The notes under the pieces are model-generated. The model was not told the origin of the DNA and searched no databases. It saw only the letters and a program-made list of their open reading frames with translations. A stretch of DNA of 64,000 nt from Mercurialis annua (lineage: Eukaryota; Streptophyta; Magnoliopsida; Malpighiales; Euphorbiaceae). The stretch lies in NCBI RefSeq assembly GCF_937616625.2, contig NC_065577.1, forward strand, positions 42,561,001 to 42,625,000, given 5' to 3'. A program made the translations under genes and the position numbers. This document shows, one piece after another, positions 47,185 through 59,443 of the stretch (position 1 is the first letter of the stretch; each line of letters starts with the position of its first letter).

Positions 47185-49468
47185 ATGGAGTCCTCACTCG
47201 CTCTTCAATCCTTCCGCTGTAATGCTTTTACTTTTCTCGCGCTTTTTTTTTGAATTTGTTGAGATCTGTTTCGTTTATGAATTTATATGTTGTTTCAGGT
47301 AAAATGTACGGTCAGCCGTTGACGGTGGCGCGGAAGGTGACGTCGTTTTATCCGAGACGGAATGTGATGCTAGTTTCTTCTGTAAAATCGCCTGAAGCTT
47401 CTGCTTCTGCTAAATCTGACGGTTAGTGAGTTAGTATTTTTCTTAGTTTAAATTCTGTGATTAGTGTATAATTAATGAGGTTAAACGAATTGTTATGTTG
47501 TTAACGGTTTTTTTTTTAGTTAAAGCTGTTGGACTTGCTACTCAAGGCTCTTCAGAAACGAAGAAATCTGGAGTTGCAACTTTTCCTAGTGGGTTTGAAG
47601 TGAGTTCAATTTATTTTTTAACTAATGTTATTGATTATTAGATTTTTAGAAGATTTTACTATTATTGATTTTAGCTGTTTTTATTTATGTTCTTGCTAAA
47701 TAACTATAGATAAATTGAAATGTGTGCTAGTATTTGGAGATTTGTGTTATTTGTAATTATCTATATTCAATGTGTGATTAAGGCTTCTTAGAAATGAATG
47801 AATTTTGAATTGCGGCTTTTCCTAATGGATTTGAAGTGAGTTTGATTAATTTTTTTTAGTTATGTTATTGTTTATTATGCCTATCACGAGATTTTATTAT
47901 TATCGAATTAGCAGTTTTTGTATCTGTATTTGCTAGATAACTATAAACAAATTGAAATGTGTTCTTCGAGTTGGAGATTTCTGTTATTTGTAATTATCTT
48001 TATTAAATCTGTGATTGAAGGCTTAGCGTATTAATCGCTTGGTACTTTCACATTTATGTTTGCTCCTATTTATTCCGTGCACATTGTTTCCATAATCATT
48101 AGGCATTGATCCAAGAGGTATGCGATGAGACAGAGATTGCTGAATTGAAAGTGAAGGTAACTATCTCTATTTATACTAGTGTCTTAGTTTTTATTAGGAA
48201 GCGATTTGTTGTACTCTAATATTTCCTTGTTAATTGCAAATGCTAGAACCGACTTCAAATAGAATTGTAGTGGGAAAAGCAAGTTGATAATATTCTGTTC
48301 ATTTTATTATTATTTGAATGTTTTTTAGCTTGATTGAACGAATATCTTTTGACTGGTCAGTGGTTATATTTTACTCTATCACAGATCGGAGATTTTGAAA
48401 TGCATTTGAGACGCAGTGTTGGGGCAACACAGGCTCCTTTGTCCAACATTTCACCCATAGAACCACCACCAATTCCATCTAAACCAATGGATTTACCAGC
48501 TCCTGCTCTTCCACCACCGCCACCACCGAAACCTTCTTCTGAAAAGGCCTGTCCATTTACTAATAACTCCTTTGGGAGGTCACCTAAGTTAGCTGCCTTG
48601 GAGGCTTCTGGAGCCACCGGATATGTTCTGGTAGCTTCCCCAACAGTAAGCGATCTACTGAATTACTGATGTTACTAGAAAGAATTGAACAATTTTGGTT
48701 ATTTATTTAGTTAGTAAAGGGATGCTTAACTGACTATATGCATCATATCTTTCCAGGTTGGCTCTTTCCGAAGGAACAGATCAGTGAAAGGAAAAAGACA
48801 ACCTCCTAGCTTTAAAGAGGTATCTGTCACCATTTTCCTTGTATTTTCCTTCTGTTTAGTTTTAAAATTTTGCATCACTGTGAAGCATTACATTTTGTTC
48901 TTTTAATCATTTGTGTGATTATGTATCAATTTTCATATTTATTTAAACTGCATGCATCTATGGATTGGATACATTTGTTTGATAATGGCTTCTACTGCCC
49001 TCAAAATTTGCAATTCAAATCTTTAGGGTGATCTAATTAAGGAAGGCCAGGTGATTGGATACATAGATCAATTTGGTACTGAACTTCCTGTTAAGGTGTG
49101 CTCTTTGTTTCCACCACATCCTTGTGTCTTGCTTTACTTCAATGATAAGCATTACTTACTATGGCTTTTATTTATGGCTGTGCAGTCAGACGTGGCCGGA
49201 GAAGTCGTAAAACTCTTATTTGATGATGGAGGTACAATGTCTATTTTCTGATTGCCATCTTGTGTCTTTAACATCTTGCTGTATTTACTGACAGAACTAA
49301 TGAATGTTTTTTTTACATTAAACAAGTTCGAATTATTTACATATCATATATTTGGCGAAGTGATCTTTTTTTTGTTCTATCTTAACTATATCCGTGTATG
49401 GTACAGATGCTGTTGGCTATGGAGACCCTCTTATTGCAGTCTTTCCATCATTCCATGGTATCAAGTGA
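47185..49468 (+). CDS. BADC: BADC: biotin/lipoyl attachment domain-containing protein (9 exons)
   Basis: Exons 47185-47218, 47299-47421, 47520-47599, 48103-48156, 48385-48645, 48757-48819, 49027-49095, 49186-49231 and 49407-49468 give about 263 aa. Ser/Arg-rich residues 1 to about 50 fit a plastid transit peptide. Residues about 90-125 (TEIAELKVKIGDFEMHLRR) match the N-terminal region of plastid biotin carboxyl carrier proteins. A Pro-rich linker follows, and about 190-263 is a biotinyl-like domain (GDLIKEGQVIGYID..GDPLIAVFPSFHGIK). The biotinylated AMKLM motif is absent: Gly222 of QFGTELPVK stands where the lysine should be. This is the BADC family, which takes BCCP places in heteromeric acetyl-CoA carboxylase and damps fatty-acid synthesis. 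A dead duplicate of exon 3 lies in intron 3. It converges with the next gene, 469 bp away. Confidence 0.93.
47782..47837 (+). pseudogene. Decayed duplicate of BADC exon 3
   Basis: GCTTTTCCTAATGGATTTGAA|GTGAGT repeats the exon 3 end (CTTTTCCTAGTGGGTTTGAA|GTGAGT, 47580-47605), and the following intron sequence is repeated too (AAATTGAAATGTGT, TTATTTGTAATTATC). In the exon 3 frame the copy carries a TGA. It has no good acceptor upstream, so it is probably skipped. Confidence 0.75.
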
Positions 49469-49937
49469 GATTTCCGTTATTTGTACGGTAATGATGACAC
49501 ATTCTCTTAAAGCTAAGAAGTAATGTAGATTGTTTCCCCAAGTTGCCACTAGAAGACCACAGGTTTTGTTATCTGTACCCGGCTTTGTTTGTCAGTCTTA
49601 TAGACTATAGATGGAGGAATAATCGATCAAAACACTGTAGTTTGAGAAATTTGCAAATTTGTGTCAGATAGTAATTTTTACCTTAGTTAAAGCTTAGATA
49701 TTCTTTCACTTGTGAAAGAAAATTGTATTACTTAAAAATACCATGAGGATGTTCCATGAAAGTACATTCGGAGCATTTTTGACAATAAATTCTATGCGAT
49801 TGTTTTTCGTTAGCTGATTATTGTTGTCATAACACATAGTTGAATGTCTTATATCTTTATTCAAGAAGTCGCGAATTCAGGAACAGTCTTAGTTGCACTG
49901 TAGATAGTTGTCTAGGATGTATGAGAAATATAGTTAG

Positions 49938-51642
49938 CTAAGCGATAGTTAGATGAACAATTTCTCGAAATTCTAGCATTCTAGTCTCGCTATAAAATGT
50001 TCTATGTTTGTTAGGCCAATAAGTTAACCAAATCCGACCTTTAATCTCCCAATCCATTGTCTTCCCTAGAGCGTTTTTATCCACCTTCCACCGGATACCA
50101 TTTCCGTACTCATCACGAGCAAAAACAACTCCTCCTTGCCTGGTGAAAGGCCGATGAGCACTTGAGTATCGATCTTTAAACCAAGCCCTAGGATTAATTA
50201 ATGCCATCTTTGACGGTTTGGAGGAGGATACTTCTCTTCCATCCATGCTATCATGGAGAAACCAATTCATTATCGCGCTATACCCATAAACAGATTCCTC
50301 AAATTTCCAGGGTTTCAAGCTTGTAGACACGGTCTCTCCGACTGAAAGCCTAAACCCCAAAAAAGTGTTAGGAGGATCAAATGAGGTTTCCATGCTTTTT
50401 TCGACTTCAATCTCTGTTATTGGATTGTCCGAAGATTTCCCAACTGAAACACTTAGAATGTTGGTTTGGAGAATCGGAGTTAGGTACAGCGATATTCGTG
50501 ATGGGAAATGCTTTTCTTCTGTTCCGACTCCTTGTTTCATCATGAGACTATCATTCACCAGTCTTATAACATCACACCTAGCAATTCACAGAGTAAAAAC
50601 CTCAGTAAAATTTATGCAAATAAAAGTCAATTTTGCACGAAAACTTGTTGAGTTTTATATTTTGGTCTAAAATCCCGTAATTTTATATTCATAACCTATT
50701 ATTGTGAAAAAAAATCATTTCACTGTTACTAGTTTTTGAATTTTCTGCTTCAATGTTTCCGTATCTATCCGACATAAATAGTGCATACCTTATGTTGTCT
50801 ATTGTAGCGATCACATCAACCCACTTCTCTTGAACAATTACTCTATAATTGAACTGCATGACCCCTTCAAGTTGGTGGTGTTTTAGGGAGAAAAGCAATT
50901 TCTCGCCAGCTAAAGGATAACCCGAACTTTCAATATCCATTGCTATAACAGGGCAATATAATTGAACTTTCCAAAACTCGAATGTCGAAAATGAGTAAGA
51001 GAAGAGTGGTGACGGCGTCTTAATAATCCGGTTAGCAACTTGAATCTCCGAAATCCAGTTTGTAATCGCAAGATTAATCGAACGCATCCATTGCTCTTCC
51101 AGATTAGACCCGATAATTCTCATAAGCAACTTTGATCCTTCTCTCAATCGACAATTAGTCAATTCCGTTTTCAGATTAGCAAGACATCCCGATCGAAGAT
51201 CAGCAGGAGCTTCATAGATACAAATGAGGAATGAGAGTGAGAGAAAAGCTAGGTTGAAGATATCCTTCAAGTTAGAAACAAAATTCAGCTTAGGAACTTT
51301 AATAGAAGATTTACACTTGTTTGAACAATAACTAAGAACATCTTCAATAAGATTGGTTAAGAAACTAGAAATATTGTCATCATCTAATAACTTCAAGGAT
51401 TTGGAATTAGTTTTAATTGATTTTGAGGTCCAAAGAGAAAATGAAAGATTGAAATTAGCATTAATAGAGAAGGAGATAGTTGAGGATGTGAGATTTTTGG
51501 TCACACAAAGATTAAGTGATGGTTGAGATGATGAAGCAGAAGAACATATGCATATTGATATGAAATTATTTTGCCATTCAGCAATTGGTGGAAGGTTTTG
51601 AATCCAAGAAAATATATCAGCAGGATAGCAACAAGAAGCCAT
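49938..51642 (-). CDS. Conserved plant protein of unknown function (2 exons)
   Basis: Minus-strand exons 51642-50789 and 50577-49938 join in phase (AG|G) to about 497 aa. I recognise no named domain. Residues about 135-155 are hydrophobic (IFNLAFLSLSFLICIYEA). The rest alternates polar and beta-like segments. The second exon has conserved-looking WFLHDSMDGREVSSSKPSK, NPRAWFKDRYSSAHRPFTRQ and a Trp-rich end (WEIKGRIWLTYWPNKHRTFY). The C-terminal wording resembles Arabidopsis proteins annotated only as unknown, one of which I recall next to a DUF399/DUF3411 gene. The ATG was chosen as the first in the frame after an AT-rich leader. Its 3' end faces the BADC gene. Confidence 0.82.
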
Positions 51643-51733
51643 TATGGCAAAGATAATTTTGTAGGTGAGAGCTATATGTAGTTATATTCATCTCTTTTAT
51701 AAGGACTAAATCATAAAAATTAATTCAATAAAT

Positions 51734-51976
51734 GTTCATTTCACCCTTTTAATTTGACACAAAAGATCATATGTATTCAAGTTTGTGGTTTTTGACAAAT
51801 AAACCCACAACTTAGCAAAATCGAATCATTGTATCCTTAACTTTCTAATATAACCCAACAAACATATATTCAGAATAACCAATTTTAGAAAGTTCAGGGT
51901 GAATTGATCAATTTTTACTTAGTTGTTTAACTTGGACACTTTTGATATTTTATGTGAAGTTGGAGGGGTGAAATGA
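51734..51976. mobile_element. MITE-like inverted repeat
   Basis: GTTCATTTCACCCTTTTAA at the left and, on the other strand at the right, GTTCATTTCACCCCTCCAA, with further inverted similarity inside. No convincing target duplication. Confidence 0.55.
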
Positions 51977-52645
51977 ACTTTTGTCTAAAAACAATTCCCA
52001 CATGATAGTTAAAGATTTTGAGGAACTGAAGTTAAGCAGAGATTCTAATTGGGTAAGGATTGTCAAAAAAGTGAAACAATTAGATGGTAATAATGCTAAT
52101 GATCTTCTTTTGTATCCAGGAAGATAACAGATTAAAAAATGCTAATTCTACAAGAAGATTTTCGTCTATTTTCATAGACTATATCTTTTTTTAGGTGATG
52201 GATAGACTAGTTGATGCTGTATTCCGAGAAAAGGCGAATTAACCAATCGGTTTGATTAGAGTTTGATATTATTTACAATTCAATTTTTTTGAATTAACCG
52301 AACCGCTCAAATTAACCAAAATTCAAAATGATGCCGTCTTGATTTATTATATAATTAATGTTGTTTTTTAAAAAGGTTTAAGAAATTCTTGTTGTAATGG
52401 GGCCTTTCCCTCTGTTTTTCAATTAAAAATAATTGTCCGATTTGAATGTCAAGAATGCTTGAATTTAATTGCGACTGCTATTTCAGATTTCTAGTTTTCT
52501 TCTTAATTATTAATGTTGATGAAATTTAGTTATTTGGTTAACCAACTAATAAACTGAACCAAATGCATTAGTTTGATTTGGTTATAATTTCGTTTTATGT
52601 ATATGTTTCGGTTATGGTTTGATTGAAAGACTACAATAATTCTTT

Positions 52646-53042
52646 GAGCAAACTGCGCTAAGATCCCTGAAGTATACCATAATTAACAGTTTGGTACCTC
52701 TTATTTTAAAAATCTACTTAATGGTCCATCAGCTTTAATTTCGTTAACTATTAGGTCCTTCCGTTAATTTTGACACTTATTTTCGAACAATTTGGTACCC
52801 CATCTTTAATTTTGTGAACGATTTGGTCCCTCATTTTTAATTTTATTAAACAATTTGGTCTTTCAATTTTAAACGATTTAGTACCTGAGTTTCAATCCGT
52901 TAAACGATTTGGTCCCTCAAATTAATAGAAGGATCTCTCAGTTAACGGAATTAAAACTGAAGGACTATTAAATAGACTTTTAAAATAAGGGGTAACAAAC
53001 CATTAATTATGGTATACCTCAGGACCTTTAAATAATTTGCTC
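52646..53042. mobile_element. Mutator-type MITE, 397 bp
   Basis: Inverted ends of more than 100 bp (GAGCAAACTGCGCTAAGATC against GAGCAAATTATTTAAAGGTC, then GTATACCATAATTAA on both) are flanked by a perfect 9-bp duplication TAATTCTTT (52637-52645, 53043-53051). The centre repeats CGATTTGGTCCCTCA-like words. Confidence 0.87.
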
Positions 53043-53051
53043 TAATTCTTT

Positions 53052-54908
53052 TTGGTTTTAATTCAATTTGTTTTGATGACCGGACTAATCGATGCACATT
53101 TTAAAATAGATCATATCTTTTGAACATGACTTAGTATAACGCATTGATGAAAATGGAAAATTACCTATTAATTGCAAAATTAAACAATCATTTTAAAATT
53201 TATTGCTAATTGCTAAGATTATGTTTGGTTTATGAAATGAAACATATATAAAATAAAATATTTATTTTTTATTTTGTAAGAAAGATAATCATTCTTTATG
53301 AAATAATTATTTTATTTTTTTTACCTACTCAATGAACAAAAGATAGCATAAAAGATGAACATTTTGAATGTTAATTAGCTCTTTAAAGTGCAATGTATCA
53401 AATATTTAGGTACCATTTAAGACTTCAAACAATGTTATGGAATATATTTTGCATGGAATCTAAGTTAGCCCACTTCAATAGGTTCTATGTAAGAGCTTTT
53501 CTGTAAAGAAAGAAATGCTTTGAGGCCACATATGGATTTAGTTTGGTATAGATAAGGAAGAATAAATAGGAGAAATACCATTTTGGCACTTACATTTAGT
53601 ACAAAACTTCAATGTATTAGAGTTTTTATGTATGTTCTTATGCTTTTGAGTAACAACATTATCAAACTTTTGTTAAATTGCATGCCTTTTTAGGCTTAAT
53701 ATATAATTTGATCCCTAATCTTGTACTGTTTCATCCACATAATCATTAATCTTTTAGTTAATCTTTTTTTGGCCCTATTAAATTTAAATCAATTTTATTT
53801 TTATGTATGATAAATTAAAATCAACTTTGCAAATAAAACCAACTTTGAAATAAAAACACTTAATCTAACATTAAAGTTTATTTTTTTGTCATTTGTACCT
53901 ATTTGACCACTCATCTTCTAATTTAACTCATTTTTCAGTTTGGATGATGTATCAAACTAGCCGGCAATAGAGTCATTATTTTTTTGCCATCGCACATCGT
54001 TTGTGCATCACTTTCTATTTCAGAAATTAAAAAGGTAAAATTTCAAAGTTAATGTATGATCAGTGAAATGGTACAAGTTCAGGGGGTCAAAATGTTCATT
54101 ATGCCCCTTTTTAATTATTAGTTTTTCTTTTGCATAATATATTTTTATAGCACGTAAAAATCATATAATTAATTTCTTCAACCACCCATTTATCCTATTT
54201 TCTGCATTTACTAAAACCACTATGATAATTATACCTAATAAACTGTGTGTTAAACATATGGACTAGTTTAACTAAATTACAACTATGCCAAGTCAAATTG
54301 AACTGTAAGATATGGGGTGTGAGCATATTTACCCAACTATACACTTCAAACTGTTATTAACCTAATTTTAGAATATACTATTTGTTTAAATCTAAAGCAT
54401 TGAATTTGTTTATATAAATCATATTAAGATATAATATCATAGAACAAACTTGTTTCTGGAAGGTCAATTAATATTAAAAATGCCCTTAATAACAATTTTA
54501 AGACAATAATAATAAAAAAAAATCAACCATTGCTAACTGCCTTTTTGTAAGCTCATTTATGTAAGATTAATAGTTATATTTGTTTGTAGTAAAAACACAA
54601 AGACAAAATCAACAACAAACGAAGAAAATTAATTGAAAACATCTCACTAATGTGAAGGACATCTCACAAATGTGTTGAATAAGTTAAAAAATTGCTTAGA
54701 AAACTTGAGAATTGGTATTAAATAAAAATTGAGCAATTAAACAACAATTTCAGTATCTCCTTCATTCATCTCTTGCCTCACTTCTTGTAAAAAAAAATAG
54801 CACGGACACGGTGACGGCAACTCAAGTTTCGTGTGTCGTACTAATTAAATTTATCTTTTCAATTCGATTTGGAAAGAGAGTAGAGGTGGAATTTGTTCTA
54901 AATTTGAA
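53052..54908. other. Intergenic, upstream of CHX copy 4
   Basis: AT-rich with no gene. Just before the gene, at 54796-54830, a GCACGGACACGGTGACGG stretch resembles fragments in the CHX copy 2 intron (GTGTCCGTGCTAC), probably a remnant of a dispersed repeat. Confidence 0.4.
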
Positions 54909-57900
54909 ATGGTGAATATAGTAAAATCAATATTTGATTATTGTACTTCACTTTTTCATGTTCAAAATATGGAGAAGAAAATGATTAACCATGAAATTTG
55001 CACACCATATCATGTAGATATTTATGGTGCTACCATTTTTTCTACTCATGGCAAAATTAATCCTTTGGATTACACTTTTCCTATTTTCTTGGCTCAAATC
55101 ATCTTGTCAATATTATCCTGCAAACTTGTTTATTTTGCTCTTGGCCATTGGATTAGATCCAAACTTTTATGCAATGTCTTGGTACGTATTTTTTTCTATC
55201 ATAAATATATTTGTATCCTCATAATTAGGTTAGAATCATAGTCGAGTCAACTCGCGAATGAATATTCAAAATTATTATAAATAATATCCAAACTCGACTC
55301 AATATATTGAACTCGAGTTGATTATCAAATCGAATTAGAGCATCAAGATGCCCATATTAACAAGCCCATGAGCCTGATCAATTTTTGATAGATTTACTTT
55401 GTTTATCGTTTATAAGCACATATATTTAATACCTTAATTGTAATTTTAAATTTTATTTTTTAAATATGTATACATATAATTAAGTGGAACTGAGTCGAAC
55501 CGAGTTGAATCCAATTTTTAATTATTATATCAAGTTCGAATCTGAACTCTTAAAATAAACTCGATCGAACTTGAGTTAAATTTCAAATTTTAGAATTTTA
55601 AAATAGAGTCGAATTTGCTGTAAATTTTATTTTATTTTAATATTATTTTCACTTACATGTCCATAGTGCTAATTATTTATTACTTGCATTTATTTTTTAT
55701 TTTTTGATATATATAGGCCGGGCTCATATTAGGACCATCCGTAATGGGTAAAATCAGCAGTAAATACATGGAGACAATATTTCCTGATAAAGACATGTTT
55801 GTATTCAACACAATGGTAAAAGTTGGGATAGGTTACTACTTTTTTATTACCGCAGTGAAAATGGACACAGCTATGATGTTAAAAACAGCAAAAAATACAT
55901 GGATTATTAGCATATCAAGCTTTCTTATTCCTGTAGCATTTTCTCTCTATTTTTGCATGATGCTACAAGGAAAAGTCTCCTCTAAATTTTTTAACCGGTC
56001 GGGCATACCCGTTTTAGCAAACGGACTATCCGTAACATTTTATTCGAACATCGCTTCGGCCATGGAAGAGCACAATCTTTTAACTACCGAGTTAGGTCAA
56101 CTCGCTATGTCTTCGGCGATGCTCATCGACTCAATTGCTTGGTTTCACGTGATTATAACCGTTATTATGTTCCAAGGAAATGCTTATTCCTCGATCCGGC
56201 TTCTAATTTCCATGTTTGTATTCGTACTCATTCTAATATATATTATAAGGCCGGCGATAGTAAAAATCATCAAAAGAATACCGGAAGGAAGTTGTATAAG
56301 TGAAAATATAGTGATCGGAATGCTGATTTCCGCGCTAATTATGGGATTAATTACGGAATTAACATTTGGAGGATTTTATCTTGGAACATTGTTGATGGGT
56401 TTGGTAATTCCTGATGGACCTCCATTAGGGTCAGAATTAGTAGAAAAAGCAGGGTTTATGGTGATGGAATATTTCCAGCCAATGTTTTTTGTTTTAATTG
56501 GGTATTATATTGATTTTTCTTTGATGGTTCATAATAAGGAAATTGGGTTGTTGGTGATGTTTATTGTTGGAAGTCATTTGGCAAAGATTTTGGGGGCTCT
56601 ATTTGCTTCAATTTTTGTTAAAATAAATGTTAGAAATGCTGCTTTGGTTGCTATTTGTTTGAATTTTAGAGGGATTGTTGATTTGACTGTTTATGAGAGA
56701 TGGCTCATCAAAGGGGTAAGCCTTTTATCTTTATAGTTTATATATGCAATTAAATTCTATTTTATCCCTCAAATTTGAAACAAAATTTCAAAAAGGAAAA
56801 AGGGTCATTTATACCCTTAATGTTTAGATTTAAAATCAAATAAGCTCTCAACGTCCGAAAAAGTTCAGCTATGCGCTTAACGTCTTAAAATATGAACAAT
56901 CAGACCCTCGGTTTTGACAACCAGACCCCTAACGTCTCATTTATGCGTTAAAATTGGGGTGTTATTGTTCATTTTTAATACGTTGGGGGCATATTTAAAC
57001 CTTTCCAGACGTAGGTGGCTTACTTAATTCTAAAGGCAAAGTTGAGGGACATAGGTGACCCTTTTCTCTTTAAGAAAAGGTTAAACTCGTAGGTTTGAAC
57101 AAAAATAATTTTAAAATATACATTTTATCTCGTTTTACCTTTTCGGATGAGTTAGAAGAAACAATAGATACGTGATTTACACATTATAGTTGTGGTGATG
57201 TAAAACTATAAGACTCCGATGTATGATTTAAAGCTGAAAAAAACACGAGCCAAAAACGCTCGTTACGAGGGTGTTTTTGTTAAAGCCACAAATTTGATCT
57301 CATTTGATTTTTTGTGCTAAATTTAAGGGGTAAATTGATTTTTTTTGTTGTGTATTTATGCATCAGCTATGTTATATGAACGCCACATTTGCATAAAATA
57401 GATCCAACAACAAAGACAAGCCCTTTATACTCAATTTTCAAAATTAGAATATAGTTAAAATTAAATTCTTTAATCCAGTTAAAGTTAATGAAGATAATTT
57501 TTTTGATTAGAATTGATAAAAATCATATAAATTTATATTTTTAAATCATTAAATTTTATATTTAATTTTTTTCCCTAAAAAATATGGCTTCTTGTTTCAA
57601 CCGTTTCATGCAAATATTACTTTATGATAATTTTAGACTAAATATTGTTTTTTTTATTGATGTAGGTTATTGACAAGAGAATGTTCAGTACATTGGTGCT
57701 AACCAATATGTTTCTGACAGGAATTTACGGATTTCTCCTTGACAAATTTTATAAACCTGAAATCAGATTAGCCAATTCTCCTCCTACACAAAAATATTTC
57801 AGAACACTTCAATCAACACCGTCCGATGAAGAATTACGAATTCTTACAATCATTCATAACGAAGATAATGTACATAGCATCATTGCATTTCTCGAAGCAT

Positions 57901-58787
57901 CATATCCGAACGAAACGAGCTCGATTAATGTCAACGTAATCCACGCTGTTGATCTAGCAGGTCGATCCGGTCCGAAGATAACGCCTTATACTTGCGCTAG
58001 CCATAGAAGAAAATATCAATCTAACACGACACAACAAGTAATGCGAGCTTTTGCGAATTACTCGAGAAACTCTAGCGGTCCTGTCTCGATCCGACCGTTC
58101 ATTCTGGCTGCTCCGTTTAAGACAATTCATACTATTATTTGCAATTATGCTGAAGATAATTGGATTCCGTTCATTATCGTTCCTTTTGTTGGAGAAAATG
58201 ATCTCGAGGAGAATAGTAATATAATTCGCGATTTTAATGCTCATCAACTTCAAGAAAATTCACCTTGTACTGTTGGGATTTTAGTCGATAGAGGATTCCG
58301 TTCGCGTATCAATCGTGGGGGATTCTCTTACAATGTTTTAGTTATTTTTCTCGGCGGTCCTGACGATCGTGAAGCCCTAAAACTTGCGATTAGAATGTCA
58401 GGAAATCGTGATGTGAGTATCAAAATCCTGAAATTTAAACTAATGCAAGAACCCGACGAGAAACCCGACGAACTAGACGAGTTATTGATTCAAGAATTCA
58501 AGGTAAAGAACTCTAATAAAATTAGTGCTAATTTTCATGAAATTGAAGTAGAAAATACTTCAACATTGCTCACAACCGTTGGATCATTGGAGAATATTTA
58601 TGATCTTATTATAGTAGGAAAACTTTCAGGGAAAATTAAATCTGTGAAAGAAATTATAAAACGAATTGATCATCCAGAACTTGGTGTGATTGGAGATGCA
58701 ATTATTAAATCAGATTTTGAAGATTCAATTTCTGTGCTAGTAATGCAACATACTTTAAGAGTTGATAAAATTAATCAACCTAGATAA
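54909..58787 (+). CDS. CHX: CHX-type cation/H+ exchanger, copy 4 (3 exons)
   Basis: Exons 54909-55181, 55717-56715 and 57666-58787 are phase 0 and give about 797 aa. Exon 1 (91 aa) ends in a membrane helix and CNVL. Exon 2 (333 aa) starts AGLILGPSVMGK, has the ion-site helix MLIDSIAWF and the loop VIPDGPPLGSELVEK. Exon 3 (373 aa) is the cytosolic half (VIFLGGPDDREALKLAIRM, DHPELGVIGDAI). At the position of the conserved transport lysine it reads GYYID, so the lysine is missing. An internal Met at residue 21 is an alternative start. Introns 1 and 2 are larger than in copies 1-3 and hold a GAGTCGAG-type repeat piece and a MITE. Its exon 1 is closest to that of the broken copy 5. The predicted role is cation/H+ exchange, but the residue changes leave the mechanism open. 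Confidence 0.92.
55235..55620. repeat. GAGTCGAG-rich repeat piece in intron 1 of CHX copy 4
   Basis: AGTCGAGTCAACTCG at the left, AACTCGAGTTGA inside and AATAGAGTCGAATTT at the right resemble the repeats at 17468-17648 and about 6450-6545. Borders and target duplication not resolved. Confidence 0.4.
56795..57068. mobile_element. MITE in intron 2 of CHX copy 4, about 274 bp
   Basis: Inverted ends GGAAAAAGGGTCATTTAT and GAGAAAAGGGTCACCTAT with further matches inside. The flanks TTTCAAAAA and TTTAAGAAA could be a decayed 9-bp duplication. Confidence 0.6.
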
Positions 58788-59434
58788 AATTAAGGAAAAT
58801 AATTAGATTTATACAAATTGTTTAATTTTTTTTAATTTAAATATAGATTCCTTAGCTCTCATGTTTTAGATTTATTTTCCAGTTGAAATTTTGTAATTAA
58901 TCTCTTGGAATTTTTTGTTGTTGAGCTTTTTAGTACATATTCATGTAATTAGTTAAAATTAGGAAAAAAAATTATTGATGGTGTCTGAACTTTTTCAAAT
59001 TTTTTATTTTAGTTTCTGGACCCTTTTTTTTTTATTAATTTTAGTGTGTTAACTTTTTTTAAATGTACCGAACAAGTAATTTTATTAGTTGCTTTTCAGT
59101 GACCGATGTGCTAAAAGACAAAAATAACTTCTCTTTAACTTAAATTTATGTCATAGTAGTAAAAAGGATGATTATGTCCCCCACCTCACACATAAATATC
59201 AAATCATATCAGCAAATTTTAAACTTAGCCTCATTAGTGGTTTGGTGATTGAAAAATATTTACTAAGAACACACATTTGATACACTTTTAAATAAAAAAT
59301 TAAACACTAATTTTAAATAAAAGTTTAGACATTTAAATAGCATGTTTTGATAAGTTTAACACCATTGTGTAATTTATCCTTAAAGTAGATTATATAGGTT
59401 TATTTAAATTATCTGATCTCTAATATTATGAAGA
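58788..59434. other. 3' flank of CHX copy 4
   Basis: 3' untranslated and AT-rich intergenic sequence. Nothing else was recognised. Confidence 0.45.
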
Positions 59435-59443
59435 AAAAAACTT

